64,000 bases of DNA, taken from Cyanoderma ruficeps (lineage: Eukaryota; Chordata; Aves; Passeriformes; Timaliidae). This document shows, piece after piece, positions 1 through 14,469 of this stretch (its first letter is position 1; each line of letters starts with the position of its first letter). The stretch is taken from the NCBI GenBank assembly GCA_008694505.1, contig VZDJ01001050.1:1226882-1290881 (forward strand). The letters are read 5' to 3'. The notes under the pieces were generated by a model that saw nothing but the letters and a program-made list of their open reading frames with translations, was not told where the DNA came from and searched no databases. The position numbers were made by a program, and so were the translations under genes.

Positions 1-90
1 GAAGGAAGGAAGGAAGGAAGGAAGGAAGGAAGGAAGGAAGGAAGGAAGGAAGGAAGGAAGGAAGGAAGGAAGGAAGGAAGGAAGGAAGGA
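1..90. repeat. (GGAA)n microsatellite, truncated by window edge
   Basis: An uninterrupted GAAG/GGAA tetranucleotide array opens the window and stops at base 90. Purine-rich, imperfect G/A sequence continues to about 170. Its true left end lies outside the window. GGAA arrays can bind ETS-family factors, but nothing here shows that this one does. Confidence 0.95.
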
Positions 91-3000
91 CAAAATAAAA
101 AGGGCAGGCAGGTGGGAAAGCAGAAAGGAAGGAGGAGAGGGAAAGGAAGAGTGAAAGAGAAAGAGAAAAGCCAGAGCTCTTCTAGCCTCCCTGTGATGTA
201 TAGAAGGTTTCATTACCAGTGATAATTCAGCTAACAAACATCTGACCCAAATCAGTTTATGCAGCTATTTGGTCCTGCCTTCACTTTAAAAATAAATCTT
301 CAAGCCCCAGCTGGATAAGCTTGCATGGCAAGGGAGATTTAATCCATACCAAGATTTTGGTCAGATATTTTTCAAACACTGGCATAAATTTTTAATTTGG
401 ACTTTGATATCCAAACAGGCCCAGCTGTAGTCCTCCTGGGGATCCTTCCAGAGGCTTGGACTTTGAACAGGCTTTGCAGGAAACAGCAGAGGCTCCTGAA
501 AATTCTGACGGCTGGGGCTGAACTACCAAGCACTACAATAAACTGGAAATCAACATATCTTGCCACTTGGAGGGACTGTTTAGAAAGATCTTCTCGAAGG
601 AGAACAAATGGAAATAAAGTTCATAGAGGAAGGAAATACGGGTGCATTTGTGCACTCCATCTGGGAAATATTTTAGGAATGTTCCCAGTAACACAGGATT
701 AACACCTTGAATGAGAATAGCAAATAAACACGACTGGATATGGTTTCATTATTTGCTTCATTCTGTTTTGATTTCCTCTTCATGTTGCATATACTATGTA
801 CCCTTCTCCTCTAGCTGTGGCCCTAGATAGCCATGTGTTAACTCTTTGGATGCTGACCAATAAAAGAATCTAAAAACTGATTCTTCTTTTCCTATAGCAA
901 ATCTAAATTTTCTCAGGTCTTCCAAAACGTCACTTCACTGCAGGTTGTGGCCAGTTGCTTCTTTGGGAGAGCAGCAAGTCAAGAGCTTACAACATCTAAA
1001 AGACATCTTCCTACTGCTTTGGGTCCAATACCCATTAAAAGGGTAAGGCTTTTATATGCTAATATCTGATCTTACCAGCCCAAATTAATGCTACAGACAC
1101 AATCCTTGCACAGTCATTATGGTAAGTTCAGCACAACCTAGCTGATCTTAAAGTTTCACTGGAAAGCTGCACTTTGGATAAATAGGAAGATCAATATAAT
1201 TTCGCCTTAATTAATTAAGAACATTTTAGCCACTTGAGCATGAAACAGGAAAATTTGACAGTTCCGTGTCTGCTCAAAATTGAACATCTCTGGATAAATA
1301 TATGCTTATCATTGCCTGTCACTTTTAGAAGATGGCAGACTCTGCTTCCTTTATCAAGGTCCTAATGAACAGATATCCTTTGGATTGATTGCCATGTTTC
1401 ATTCCTTCTAAAACAAAAATGTGTTTTCCTAATGGTGAATTTATAATCCCCAATGGAAACATCACATGTCACTGTGAATACAGCAAGAGATATCCTAAGA
1501 CAGAATGGAAATATGCTAGGAAAAATCATCCTAGAAAGTTGTCCACCATTTTTTTTTCTGTTATTCCTGGCTTTAACCAACCATTACATGTGTTGTATTT
1601 CTTCAACACCAAATTCACTTAAGAGAAAAAAAAGAAAGTGTGATTAAAGATGTCAACTACCAAAAAAAATGCATTTTACATATAGGCAGTCAGATGGGGA
1701 AGAATACTTGGGTTTTAAAGATTCTGGCAATAATGAACTAGAATCACTGGAGAATTAAGTTCTTGTTGCCACTGATTAATACATGATACACTGTCAGCTT
1801 CTCCAGCAAAAAGACAACATATTTCATTTTGAGAAGGGCCATCATTTGCTGCATAGATCTTCTTGCTAAAATTGTTGTGGTCTGCTTTTGTGATATTAAC
1901 TCTTATCTCTAGAAGCTGGACTGCGTCCATCTCACTTCAGGGGTTCTGAAATAACAAAATATTTCAAAAAACTTTGGGCTTGAATTTATCTGAAGTGCAA
2001 AAGGTTTCCCTGCCTGTGATGGTCCACTGATTGCCTGCATTTTTGATACTTGAGTCAGAAAAACAGACAGCCTTAAACCAGTCTAGATCATTTGAGTTTA
2101 AACTCTGCTTACTAAGCTTACTAACTACATTTTGAAGATCTTGATTTTTTCTCATGAATCTACAGTAAAGAGAAAATGTTATGCAGGTCGGCATAACACA
2201 GGAAATTCCCTTGAAACAAGCCAAAGTTCTTCAAAATCGTGTAATGAGAAGAGGGCCAAGAAACTACTGTAAATGGTAATCAGGCTCTGCAAAGCAGCTG
2301 ACTTTATGCAAAGCAGGCAAGTGCAGTCAAAACACTTACAGCAATCAATTGAAGTTGTTGGGTAAAGTTTTTTCCATGTCCCATAAATTATTGAACAGTT
2401 AATTTTGTCTTTGTGCCTGCAAGACATTTTAGCTTTAGGATGACAGCTTTATCCATTAAAGGGAGTGTGGTGACAGCAGTACAGAGAGTGCTGAGAATGC
2501 GGGGAGAGAAGGCCCATTCTCAGCTGCATTACCACTGCACAATGCTGGGATACATCAACATCTTAATCAATATGCGAGAGTCAATTAATGGGGAAGCACA
2601 TGGCTTAAGAAGGATCTCATTATTAAGTTCATGTTCAGTCCACCAAATAGGTGAAATCAATATAAAGCTGAGTATCATATAGTAAATACAGAACCATCCA
2701 CTCCTACCCAGCCTTTCTTCTCTCCTTGTTCCGTCCTGGGCTGAATTCACATATGCCTCTTCTCTCTTTCATAATGCCAGGGCAGATATTGAGACAGACA
2801 CCAAAACTGACAGAAGTTGAACAGATTGCGAAGGGCCAAATTCTGTTCAGAGCCAAGTAGAAAGCCCCGCTGTGGCTTCAAAGGTGTCCCTTTGAAAGAA
2901 AAAGTGGAATCCTTCAGAAACCCATGTTTCTGTTTTTCTCCCTGTTGGAGTTTTCATCAGATCAATGCTCTTACTTTCAGAGTCCTGGAAATGCAAGCAG

Positions 3001-4741
3001 AAGAGAAAACTCTTTTTTTTACAGAAAGGACCTAGGATGCTATCTGGGTCACTCACTGTGTCGATTTATATTCTGGGCAGTTTCATGGCTTTGAAAAAGA
3101 GATGCATGAATGGAAGCAAGCATATAAATGGTTGACTTCATACATTTATTGTAGAAATTACTTCAGATATTTTATCTGCTCCTGTGCTTGTTGATTTGGG
3201 GGTTTTGGGTAGCAAAGTCAATGGAGCTGAATCAGTACTTCTGCAGGCACAACGTGAATATGTGGAATATCTGGTTTCACCAATAACCAGGCATTTTCTG
3301 TTCATTTTTTTGGCCAGTTGTTGTAGTTCAGTTTTGAATGGAAAGATCAGAAGGTGAAAGCAGTGACTAAATATTGGGAATTGAATATTTCATTTGCTCG
3401 ATTTACAGTGGAAGCACTTCTGTTTTTACGCCCTTGAAGATTCAGAAATATATGCGGGAAAAAAAGAGAATTAAATAAGGTGGCTTCTATGAAGTAGTGT
3501 GAAAAGAATGAATAGTGTAGTCTGATCAGAGAGTACTGATGGGTGGTAGGTGCTGGTTAGACTAAGGTAAAGATGTAAGTCTGGAAAAAAGAAAAAAGTC
3601 TTTAGAGAGGGAATTATGGACCTGCCCTGAAATTAGCTGTAATACTAGGAGTTACTTCCATGGCACAGGTTGGGCTATCTATTTAGTCTTAAAAATAATA
3701 TTCAGATGTGACTGTATTCTCAGTGACACCCCTACAGAGCAGAGTAAGTAGAAAGCCTTAGCCTCTCCATAAGAAGGTCTCAGCCTTGGGAGTGTCCCTG
3801 AATTTAGACTTAGATTTTTAAATCCCCTGTCTTGGGTGACAGAGAATAGCATAGGGGAAGGAGAAAATAAGAATGGTGGTGTCAGAGAGCAAACTCCACT
3901 TGATTAGGAGCTCAGCCACAGTACAGTCTTAGGGTGTACCATGAAAAAATCCAGCGTGGACTGATCAGAATATTCAGTGCAAGAGTCTGAGAAACATTCT
4001 GTTTCCACCTATGCTGAGTGGGAAACTTGCTCTGGTGTGTTTAGGTTGTGCATATAGCTGGCAGATAATGTGCTCTTCCTCCTGTTTTTGTTTAGGTGAT
4101 TAGAAAGTAGTGTACCACAACATGTTCAGGATGGAAAAGGTGTGTCCTAGACATTTGAAAAGCAAATAAAAATAGCATGATGTCCGTGACTGCATGGAAC
4201 TTTCTCACCTTTGTCTTTATCAGAGAAAAAAATGTGAGAAAAAATTGGCAGTGTAAAGGGATACTGAAAGAATGACATATTTGTCTGTTAAGTATAAATA
4301 TGAACAGCCATGGAGATCTGGTGCTATGGTGCTAGGTTTTAACTCCAGTAACATTCATCTAGTGCCAGGAAACACTAGATTTAGTACCTGAGGGATTGCA
4401 GTCTCAAATACCTTCTACATTTTGTTTTAATATGCTGCCAAGAATTTAAATTGGTAAAAGCTGGGGACTGACAAAAACTTGATCCCCAAGAGTTTTTCTG
4501 GCAAAGGTTTATCAGGGAATATGGTGCCATTATTTTTATTATAATTTTTTTTTTTTGTGGTGGTCAGGGAGCTCATTTATAACTCTGTGACTTCTACTCC
4601 CAAACGTATTTTTAAAAATCTTAAATAAACAAAGGGGTTTACTTTCTTGGTGGCTCTAGGAGCTGTCATTCATTTTATATACAATATGCCTACTTGGATT
4701 GCAGTCATTTTAACATACTTCTTGAAAGATCAAGAGCAGGC
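91..4741. other. Non-coding stretch, no gene recognised
   Basis: A+T-rich sequence with no open frame that looks coding: the frames are short, overlap on both strands and resemble no protein family I know. I see no tRNA, rRNA or clear transposon here. It is intergenic or intronic. Confidence 0.6.
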
Positions 4742-4778
4742 AAAAAAAAAAAAGAAAAAGAAAAAAGAAAAAAAAAAG
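4742..4778. repeat. A-rich (A/GAAA) tract
   Basis: A run of A interrupted by single G residues on the plus strand. It could be a decayed poly(A) tail, but no recognisable retrocopy lies upstream, so it is called only as low-complexity DNA. Confidence 0.8.
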
Positions 4779-7700
4779 ACTATGGGGTACACATTCCATC
4801 CAAACCACTACCACCCATCTGGTGCCTCTCTGTTCCAGTGAGAGATGAACTTAAACACGTAGTAAAAATAGGCAACTCTCTTAGGCCCAGTCCTGCTTTC
4901 ACTGATGTCAACAACCAGCATCTGTTTTGCAATAAATATGTAATGGGAGCAAGCATTTCACAGGGAAATGTGGGCTTGCAAAGAAAAGGCTGGGCTTCTT
5001 TTGGAGACAGACATCTAACAAAATGACATTTAACCTTTATTGGATTTATTTAACCTTTTTAGTTTCCCACTAGATAGAAGGTCTCCGTGATGCTTGAATG
5101 AAAAACAAAGCCAAGAAACTCCCTTTTATATTGCAATCATGACAGAAGGACCCAAACTAGTTGATGTAAAATCTAGATTAATTTTATAACATTGGATAGG
5201 AAAGCAAAGAGGTATCTAATTTGAATGTGAATTGTGTTGTCTGTTTTGCAGGCCAGAGAAACTTCCTTCCCTTGGAGTGGAGACTGCTAGTATAGTCTTA
5301 GTTCTGCTCTGTGAAGGTGAGGAACACCTTCACTCTTGAGCCTTTGAGGTTTATGCAACTGACCTGCAAACCCTTTACACATATCAAACAGGCAACTATG
5401 AACAAAGCCTCTGTCAAATAGGTTTAGTCACTGACTCAAGGTAATACAGCAAATAAATAGAACAGAAAATAAAATCAAAGAAGTTTCTGGCTCCCAGATT
5501 TATGCTCATTCCATCAAGTCAGGTTGCAGCCAACAACAGCACATTGAAAACACAAAAGTAATATGTACAATAGTATCTTTATGGTTCCGCATTACTCTCA
5601 CATGCCATAACCAGATCTCCCTAATATTATATATTCAAGTTCAGTAAGTAATAGTTTATACGGTTTGGTTGTTTTTTGTAAAAAGAATTTGTCATCTTGT
5701 CCCTTGAACAGACACAGCATAGCTTGCACTGCCCACAATGCCTTCAATTTTGCTTTACGGCTAGGTTAGGTCTTTTGGGACTTGTACTCTTTCTGATACC
5801 TGTGTTATGGACAAGCTATCCACCAGATTATTTCTTCCCTGTAGCTCAAAGTACAAGATAAAATTCCTTCCACCTGTTGGGTAAAAAATAAAATTGCTGT
5901 ATAGAAGCTATGTTGGTTTGGGTCTTCTCTTGAATTTTGCTAATAAAAGCACAAGCACAATAGTTTTCTTATTAAAAGAATTATTGCTGAGCTTTATAGT
6001 ATGCCTTTACCTTGAAGGAACACAAAACACTTTTCAAATTGCAGCTTGGACCTGGCAAGCTTCTATGCCCTCACAGCATCCCATTGACTTGAATGATGTT
6101 CCCAACACATAAAGATTTCTCCATATGGATCCACTTGCAGATCTGGCCCTCAAGGCACAATTTGTCCCTGTGCCAAGAGAATAAAAGCACTTTGAAGAAA
6201 GGAAATTTTATACATTTTGGGTCAGAGTTTCCACCTGGGCTTTGTTCCTTATGGAAGACCAGGGGTTGTAAGTTTCTAAAAGTGATAGGTCTTATAGGAT
6301 CTGCTGAAGAGGCCAGCACTAGAGCACCATTCCCTTTTGGCCCCAATACAGCGCTGATTTCTGAGTAGCCATGTTGCCTTTTCTGTATACTTCTGCACAT
6401 GAAACCTGTCTCCTCCTGCATGCTGTTCCCATTCACCTGAGGGAGTATGCACACCACAGGCACCTTCCATCTCTGTCATTGAGGAGGATGGGATTATTCC
6501 CCATGCTCATGGGGATGCTGGCAGTGCCAGGGATGATCGTGCTGCAGCTGAGAGTCTGTCCTCAAAGGAAATATGCCTCAACAGATGACTGACCATAATC
6601 TCAGTAAGGTCCCTGAGCAGTCTTTCACAGAACTGAGTGATGGGGAAGACACAAGTGCAGCATCAGTACCTTTCCCATTCTCCTTCCCTGAGGTGTAACT
6701 TATGGATGGGTTCCTCCTGCTCTCCAAAAGCAGAAATAAATCCCAAGTACTTTATAAACAGTGTTTATAAACAGTGTTCAGTCTGTATGACACCCTGTAG
6801 AAATTAAGCCACACATTGACAGGGTGATTTGACAAAATAATGTCCCTTATTTCTGTCATGGGTGGAATTTAGCTGGCTGAATAGCCAGATTAGGATACCT
6901 AGATTAATATGCATAATCATTAAAAAATTGCATAAAATATCTGGAGACTATAAGGGCAAAAATTTTCACTTTAAGTTAACTTCCAACTACAGCTGACACA
7001 AAAGCCCCTAATTTTTCATTGCTTTCTCTGTATAAAGATCATGCATAGCCATTAGTTTATGTAATTGGTCATATACTACATATATAAGTGCATAAACTGA
7101 AAAACAATTTCCAGCAGTCTTCTTCTACACAGACAATTTCTGTTGCAATTAGGGAGCAGATAGGTCCACCCCATAATTTGAGGGTCTGAAGGGATCACAG
7201 AGGTAAGTATCGTGCCTTTAGCAGGGAAGGGTTAAAATCTTAACAACCTACTTGCAAATTAGCAACACACTGCACAAATCCTTAAATTTGGACTTCTGAA
7301 AATTGCTTGCAGGCATGACATAATGCAGCTTGTCCCACACTAAATTTATAGTGAATTTATGTTCACTTGCACAGCCATTCCATTTAGTAAAAACCTCTAA
7401 CAAATGTTTTCACACTGTTCTAGAAATAGTCAATATATGATTTGTAATGGGAAAGGTAAAATACTCCAGGTAGGTAAAAACTCTATCAAAATAAATGCAT
7501 AAAAGTATTATTTTCGACTAGCAAGCAACATGCATATCCACTGAAATCCCCTGTTCAGCCTTTCTACTTGAAGCATGTGTTCATTAATTGCGTGAATGTT
7601 CCACATTGCCTTAACTAGCTAGGAGCATCCTAGCTGAATATGCTCCCCACAATCAACTCGGATCAATGCAGTGGTAGGTCTCCTTTCATCCCTAGTCCAA

Positions 7701-9286
7701 CAACCCCCCTCCAACAACAGAGGTCCTTTGCAGGCATAGGGGCCTGATTTATGTTTAATGCAGCAGTGTTTTTACTGCTTTTGGCACAAGATGTTTGAAA
7801 GAGGTGAAAAAGACACACAGGCAAAAGTCTGTTTAGAAAACAATTCCAACATAAGCACCATGTGCCTTCAACTCACAGGCTCATTTCCAGGCAAGCCACC
7901 ACAGTAAGCACAACAATTATCCCAGATTTCATTTTTTCTTCCTTAAGAAGTGGATGGGTGTGTGGAGGAGGGTAAAGGGAGAAAGTGAGTAGGGAAGTGT
8001 TGTTTCCTTCCTATAGGATTTTTTATTAGTTCGGGGGGTTTTTTAACTGTTTTTCTTTCCTTCTTCTGCTTTACTACCTTGTAGCTATCCATCCCTCAGC
8101 AGTTTAAAAGCCTCCAGTAAGTATTATTAGGTTTTTAGCGTGTATTTTCTAAGTGTGCGTGTGTGCGCATGTGCCTGTGTTGGAAGAAGTTAAACCCTCA
8201 TGCAAGAACAAGCAGGCTATCTTCTACTGACACTGGTTCATTGGTAGGGATGGTAGTTTGCACCAGCAGGGACCATCCCTGCATACTGTCCCATTCATTC
8301 CTAGAAGTGCAGACAAACAAGCTTGTGTTGCAAATAATTTTCATATTCGGTCAAATCTTTTGATATGTACATGAACTATATCTGGACTGAGGAAAGAAAG
8401 TCCACATTGGAAAGGTAGTAGCTACAGCAGTAAAAACAGAATAAACAGTTTTGTTACCCATTGGTCTATCCTACTGGAGATCAGGATACAACCCTTAATT
8501 AACTTCACCAAAATAAAGCTGAGAAGACCATGTCGGGGCACAAGGGAGATATGACTTTACACAAGACTGTTATCACCATCTCTACAAGAACTGAAAAGTT
8601 AAAGGCTCCCCAACATTCAAGACTGAAGGTTTTTTTATTTTTCCAGTAACCGAAAGTCCTGTGATGTCTGGAGCTTTAAAGGAACAGGGAGCAAAGAGAA
8701 ATCATCCTTGTGGTTCACAACAAGAGAAGGGTGCTGCTTAACCATAAGCAGTAGTCATTATCATCAGACACTGGAGAAAAACAACAAGATTTAAAATTTA
8801 AACAGCATAGTATCTGCATCTACAGATAATCCATTCCTCTAGCACAAGATGTATATCACTATTATTTGATCAGTAATGGCTGAAAGAACTCGGTTTCACT
8901 TAAATTATTCAATGAATAATAAACCATTTTCATAATCCAGTCAAAGTATAGAAAAATATATTCACTGAGTATTTTTTGCATTGAGTCCCAAGAAATTATT
9001 TGCAAATAAATTTTGAGGTTTCTTGGCCAGTTCCATTGCATTTAGGTTGTAGGTTCTCTCAGGATACCCATGTTTTTACAAGTGTGCCTTTCTAGGGTGA
9101 AGGAATAACCACCTCTGGGAGCACGTGAATCCATGTTAAGCTTGCTGCTAGATCTGCAGAAATAAACAACATTTACGTTAGGAGTGAATGAATCTGTAGC
9201 AGGAAAAGCCTCCTGTATTCCCTCTGTCATGATCTGTATTTGGAAAATATCAAATTCTACTCCAGGTTTTAGTAAGGGGCATATCC
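4779..9286. other. Non-coding stretch, no gene recognised
   Basis: No coding frame or transposon recognised. Two minor repeats are visible: a short tandem duplication (unit ATAAACAGTGTTT) near 6752-6778 and a short GT/GC alternating stretch near 8150-8180. Both look like ordinary slippage products. Confidence 0.55.
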
Positions 9287-9314
9287 TTTTTTTTTTTTTT
9301 AAAAAAAAAAAAAA
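9287..9314. repeat. T14A14 homopolymer palindrome
   Basis: Fourteen T residues (9287-9300) are followed directly by fourteen A residues (9301-9314), a perfect 28-base palindrome with no spacer. It could extrude as a cruciform, exclude nucleosomes, or partly reflect sequencing or assembly error at homopolymers. A-rich, G-interrupted DNA follows it. Confidence 0.9.
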
Positions 9315-10009
9315 GTAAAAAAAGAGGAGAGAGTAGAAAATCTCAAGAAAATTCATACAGAATAAGGGTGGAGAGGAGGAGGATGTATAGAAAGGTGGTC
9401 ATTTCCTTTTTTGTCAGGAGCAAACTGAAAACCCCAAAAGCTAATGCCAGTTACATCATCTGTCCAAGCGTCCCGAGGCACTTTACAAACATCAGCTGAC
9501 CTGTCTGTCACTGAGGAGAGCATCGTTAGAAGGAATTGAGCTCAGGATTAACAGCATGCTGGGAAGTTAGTTGGCACATTCATAACCATGGTTGCCACAC
9601 CCAACACCCTCCTCTAAAGTCCTGCCTGACAGCACACAGTCTCTTAAGAAAGGATGAAATTAGGTTTGTTTTAAAGATGGGATTTCTTTTGTGAAAAAGC
9701 CAGCGATCTTTTTGTTCAGTATTTCCTTTGTTTTGGTGCAACAGAGATGTCAGCCAAGGGAAAAATGAGACAGGATGGTCCCAAGACAAGTCAATTCTAC
9801 TAGTGTATGGTGACTGTGCCAGAGTGCTCTGTTACACCAGCAACTATAAGGGGGAAAACATTTGTGACAATAACAGAGTAAGGCCAGAAAAGAGAGGGGG
9901 AGGGAGGAAAAAAATCTGGAAGGAAGAGAATTAGCTATGTTTCAAGGGCTGGGAGCATGAATGGCAAGGGGGAAGCACAGAAAGAAACTCATCTGAGTGA
10001 CAGATCTTT

Positions 10010-10190
10010 TCTGGGCTTTTTGCTATTGGTTTTTGTTTAGGGGTATTTTTTTGTTGGTTGGTTTTGGCTTTTTTATTTTTTTGTGGGGCTTTTGTTATGC
10101 TTTTTGTACTTTTTTACTTTTTGTTTTTATCTTTACATTTCAAATATAGGGGTTTTTTTCCTTTCCTTTGTCTTTTTTTTTAAATGGAGA
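10010..10190. repeat. T/TG-rich low-complexity tract
   Basis: About 180 bases of plus-strand T runs separated by G or GG, including GTTGGTTGGTTTTGG. It has no coding potential. The reverse strand is an A/C-rich tract. Confidence 0.75.
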
Positions 10191-10577
10191 TGAGTAACTT
10201 GAGCTTGGAAGTTAAGATGCAGATCCAAATAATACACTACTGCTAGTGCAAAAACTAATTTTCCCATCTCTGGACTCTTTGCCTGCCTTGACTTTTACAG
10301 CCTCTGGCCCTTCTTTGCCCCATCTGCCCTTCAGCCACATTTCAGTCTGTATCTGGAAAATACTTTGTGTAGGTTCATGAAATCCTATCAATCCGCTCTT
10401 TTTTTTTTTCTTTTCAAAGTATCAGGCTAGCAATCTGTCTGCCCCATTGAGAACGAATTCATGTCCTCCCGCCTCCTCACCCTTTTTCTTCTTTCTTTTT
10501 TTTTCCCTAGCAATTAAAAAAAGTAAAATCTAAGACCAAACAAATCAATGTTTACGGATTTGTAATAAGTTTCTTTC

Positions 10578-10606
10578 TATTTATTTATTTATTTATTTAT
10601 TTATTT
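10578..10606. repeat. (TTTA)n microsatellite
   Basis: About seven tandem copies of ATTT/TTTA in a T-rich context. An ordinary tetranucleotide microsatellite. Confidence 0.9.
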
Positions 10607-12100
10607 CCTCTTCAGTCACTAAAGAAGCAGAGCAACTTGCAAGGAGCAGTTGTTGCCAGAGGGTGAATCATAGCTATATTGATTTGATTATGTAAAAGCT
10701 CAGAGGAACCTAAAGCCAGATACAGAAATATCTCATAGTCCAAACCCTGTGGGACACACACTAGTAAAAAAGCAATCTTTATATTGTTCCTGATAAAAGC
10801 ATCATTAGTTTCCTCACAGTGAAACCTTTTCTCTGCTGATACAGTATATGGTTTGCCTTTTCTCTAGAACCCACTCAGACATAATTAACACTCAGTTACG
10901 AGACTTCAGGTTTCCTCTGGAGTGTGTGCTTTGAGGCTGTTGAGAGTGTGGGTGCACAATCCTGAGCATCTCTGAAGGGCTCGTTTGCCCCTCTGCAGAG
11001 CAGGGATCTGGCCTTTGGGCCGTGGGGCGTGCTACACCTCAGGTTGAGGACCCCCACTTGCACCCTCAGCTGGCTGTCTGGCGGGGCTGAAAAGGCCCAG
11101 CACTGGTGCCACTACTCTGTCAGAAAACATCTCTCACTCCCCTCCAGGCTTTATACCACAACAAAGGCACAAAATTGCACAGACACACGGACCTGCACAG
11201 CTAGACTCATTCCCAGCTTGTCACAACAAAATGCTTGCATGTGTAATTTTCTGCAGAGAGGCTCCTGGGGGGAGAACTTGCTGCCATAGCTAGCATGAAG
11301 GTGGGCTGGAAAAAGCAGGAGAAAAGAGTTTAAACTAAAACATCATAGACAGCTAAGGCTAAACATTTTTACTTATGCTTCTATTAACCACACAGTTAAT
11401 ATCTGGGCAGACTGAAACTGGGATAGGCAAATTCACCAACTCCAGGTCTTTCTGTGTATCACGAAGGAAAAATACAACCCATTTTTTTGAAACCAATCTT
11501 ACTAGTTCATGCCTCCATTATACAGGAAAGATGTATCATAAGTCAGTCTACTTCATTCACCTCTGTTTCTCTCTTTCTTATCAATTTCAATCTTCTTTTG
11601 GCCCAACCAAAGCAAAATACCAATGAACTTTAACATCCCTTGTTCAAATCTGCAATGTGGGACTTGGCTGCAAGATAATGTAAAGTGTTACCATGATACT
11701 AAAGGTGATACTAGACAGATACGGCACAGCTATGCTTCTCACTAAAATACTATGTGCTTCAGAGAGGAAACTTTGTGTAGGTGAGAGAAGGGAAAGGACA
11801 GAAAGACTCATTTTAACATTTGCACCTGTCTTCTTTCTCTTCAAATCAGTGTGAAGGCTCCTCAAGGAAACTTTAAGGCATCTGGGAGTTTTGCTGACAA
11901 CTCTGAAGGATTCATACACATGCAATTTGAAACAATGCCAGAAAACTCAAAATGTCTAAATGTGATGATTTTGGGGAATCATTTTACCTAGTTGCAAAAG
12001 CCTTTAACCTTATTACAGTATCACTAACATAATAATGTTTCTGTCCCATACTCTTGAATTGTCAAACAACTGGGATTACTATAAACCAGGAAATTATACT

Positions 12101-12104
<4 letters not shown>

Positions 12105-12136
<32 letters not shown>
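12105..12136. repeat. (TC)n microsatellite
   Basis: Sixteen uninterrupted TC dinucleotides on the plus strand. A likely length-polymorphic locus with no gene attached. Confidence 0.93.
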
Positions 12137-12138
<2 letters not shown>

Positions 12139-14469
12139 AGCTCAATTCATGTCTTTTTCTTTCTCAGAGCTGTTCCACTGGCTGCAATCCTGGCTCGTGT
12201 CATACCTTGAACTCTTCTGATAGCACCACATAGTTACATACAGGCTAAAGCACAACATTTAGGAGACTTGTAAAATCCAGCCTGCTGAGCACTTTGCATA
12301 GCCAGTGCTTGAGAAGAAAGGCTGTTCACATAAATTATTTATTCAGCCTACCATTTGCAGTGATTTTTCACTATCAACACAGGAATAATTCCAGTGGTTT
12401 CAGCTCTCTTCACCTGTTTCTACAGTACCCATAAAGGTAGGGGTGTGACGTGTATAGTACATAAAGTGTAGGATGGCAACCTGTCTGACTCATTGACTTG
12501 TTCAAGTAGGATGGATCACAGCTGTTCACAGCCATCTCTGTCTCCCATGGCAATGTAGCACTGAATCCCAGAGATTGCCACAAAATACTGTCCTCAGCAG
12601 TGAGAGCTGAGACCACTTCAGGTCTCCCTGGGTTGAATGTGGTGCATAGTCCCTGAATGACTTTCAGCACAAAAGTGAAAACAAATCTCATGAAAAGAGA
12701 GCTTCAGCTATTGGAGAAGCAAGTGATTCACCCATCTTTTACATATTAGCATAGGAAGTTTCTAATAAAATATTAAGTGCACTGTGATACAGTGTTTTTC
12801 ACTCTGAATTCTGTACACATTTACAGATGAACCACGTGAATTAAGAGTCCTGTTCTGACAAACCTGTGATCTTTGGTGGTTTTAATTGTAACTTAAAAGA
12901 AGACATAACCTTCTGCATGACCTTTGCAATTTGAATGATCTGCTAGCATGGCCTATAGCATTACAAGTCTGTTCAAACCATCCACAGATATTTGTCCCTT
13001 CAGGTCTCTCTGCATGCAAAACAGGTGAACCTGACACCTCACTTGTGGCCCAGAGAAGTGCTCACATTTGATGGATGACATGTGATTTGAACATATTTGT
13101 GCTAAAAAAACCCTAAGACTGCCGAGGTCCACTATCTCTGAAGTCCTCAAAAACTTTGACCCAAAAGCAGCTGATATGTTCAGAAACAAGGCACATAAGA
13201 AAACCTTGTGTGAGAGAGAGTAAAAAAGTCCAAATTATTTTTTAAGCAAATGCTGCAGTTTGGGAGTAGCTGACACATAATTTTGGTTTTACTAGATTTA
13301 CTGACTGAAATACTTTTTAATTAGAAATGTTTTAATTAGAATTCACTTTCATACATTATAAACCCAAAAGATAAAGTTCATCTTAATTTACCTGAAAATA
13401 TAAGCATTTCTGTTTTAGAGAGAACTTGTGCTTTCCACTCACTGGAATTAAATTATTAGGATTGTCTTTCTTGTCTGTAGCAATCTGGGTCTTTGTCTCT
13501 ACAAAAACCAGGCATCAATGTAAGCATCAAAGAAAACCTGGGAACAAAACCACTGAAACAGGCAAAATTACAAGATGGCTAAATATGAAACCATTTTGAA
13601 AAGTCCACTGAAAATGTGGCAAACAGAATTGGCTAACTTCATACAACAAACATCCATATGTTTTGGTTTTTAGTCTACACCTATTCATCAAGAAACCCTT
13701 CTTTTACAAAAAGGTGTTCTCACATTGAATAATGCTCAGTTCATTGGCTTATTCTCTGCAAGAATTAATAAACCCCTGAAAAATTGCTGTGCACAACAGC
13801 TTTAATAGCTCTGTCCGGCTGCTTCCCAGTCTCTTCCTCTGGAAAATAAAGCAAACTGTACCTATAAATCAAAGGCACTGAAATGAAGGCCAGTTGCACA
13901 TCACAGAGAATGATTTTATAGGTGGAACGTGGGCTTGCTAATTTCTAGAATAAATTATTGTGCTTTATTGAAAGCAGTTCCATTTACACACTTTTAGTTG
14001 CAAAGACTTAAAAACAAAATCACAAGCCCTGTTATCGGCTAATTTTACCACGTCTCTTTTTTTTTCCAGGCAGCTCTCAGTATAAAATGTTTAGCTGACA
14101 ATGTGCCAGGAAATCTGTTTCATTAAAATAAACACGGATACACTCATTGTGAAGTTATCTCACTTATAATATCAATGATCTTTAATAGAGTTGTTTTATT
14201 ACCAGAATAACATCTCTGTCTGACAAGTCTGGAGTCAATATTTAACAGATTTAGGTCAGATTTAGCAATAGGATTTTGCAAAAACCTGGGAAGACTGAAT
14301 TCTGACTGCAAACTCATAAAGTAGGTTTACAGATTACAAAATGAGTATTTTCATAAATATGCATGTCTCATAAATATTTGAGAAAAAAATGAAATGAGAT
14401 CCAATATCTAAACGATTGTCTAATTAATAATTCTTTTGATAGGGTAGTCTTGAATACATATTAAACATG

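Larger units (their letters stand above)
9315..14469. other. Non-coding stretch with simple repeats
   Basis: No gene recognised. The segment includes a moderately G+C-rich patch around 10900-11300 without a convincing frame, and the simple repeats listed separately. A sequence near 9478-9500 (ending GCACTTTACAAACAT) faintly recalls ancient SINE or LINE tails but is too short to assign. Confidence 0.55.

Noticed and set aside
9478..9500. Short resemblance to ancient SINE/LINE tails (GCACTTTACAAACAT)
   Set aside because: Only about 15 bases are suggestive, too little to assign a repeat family.
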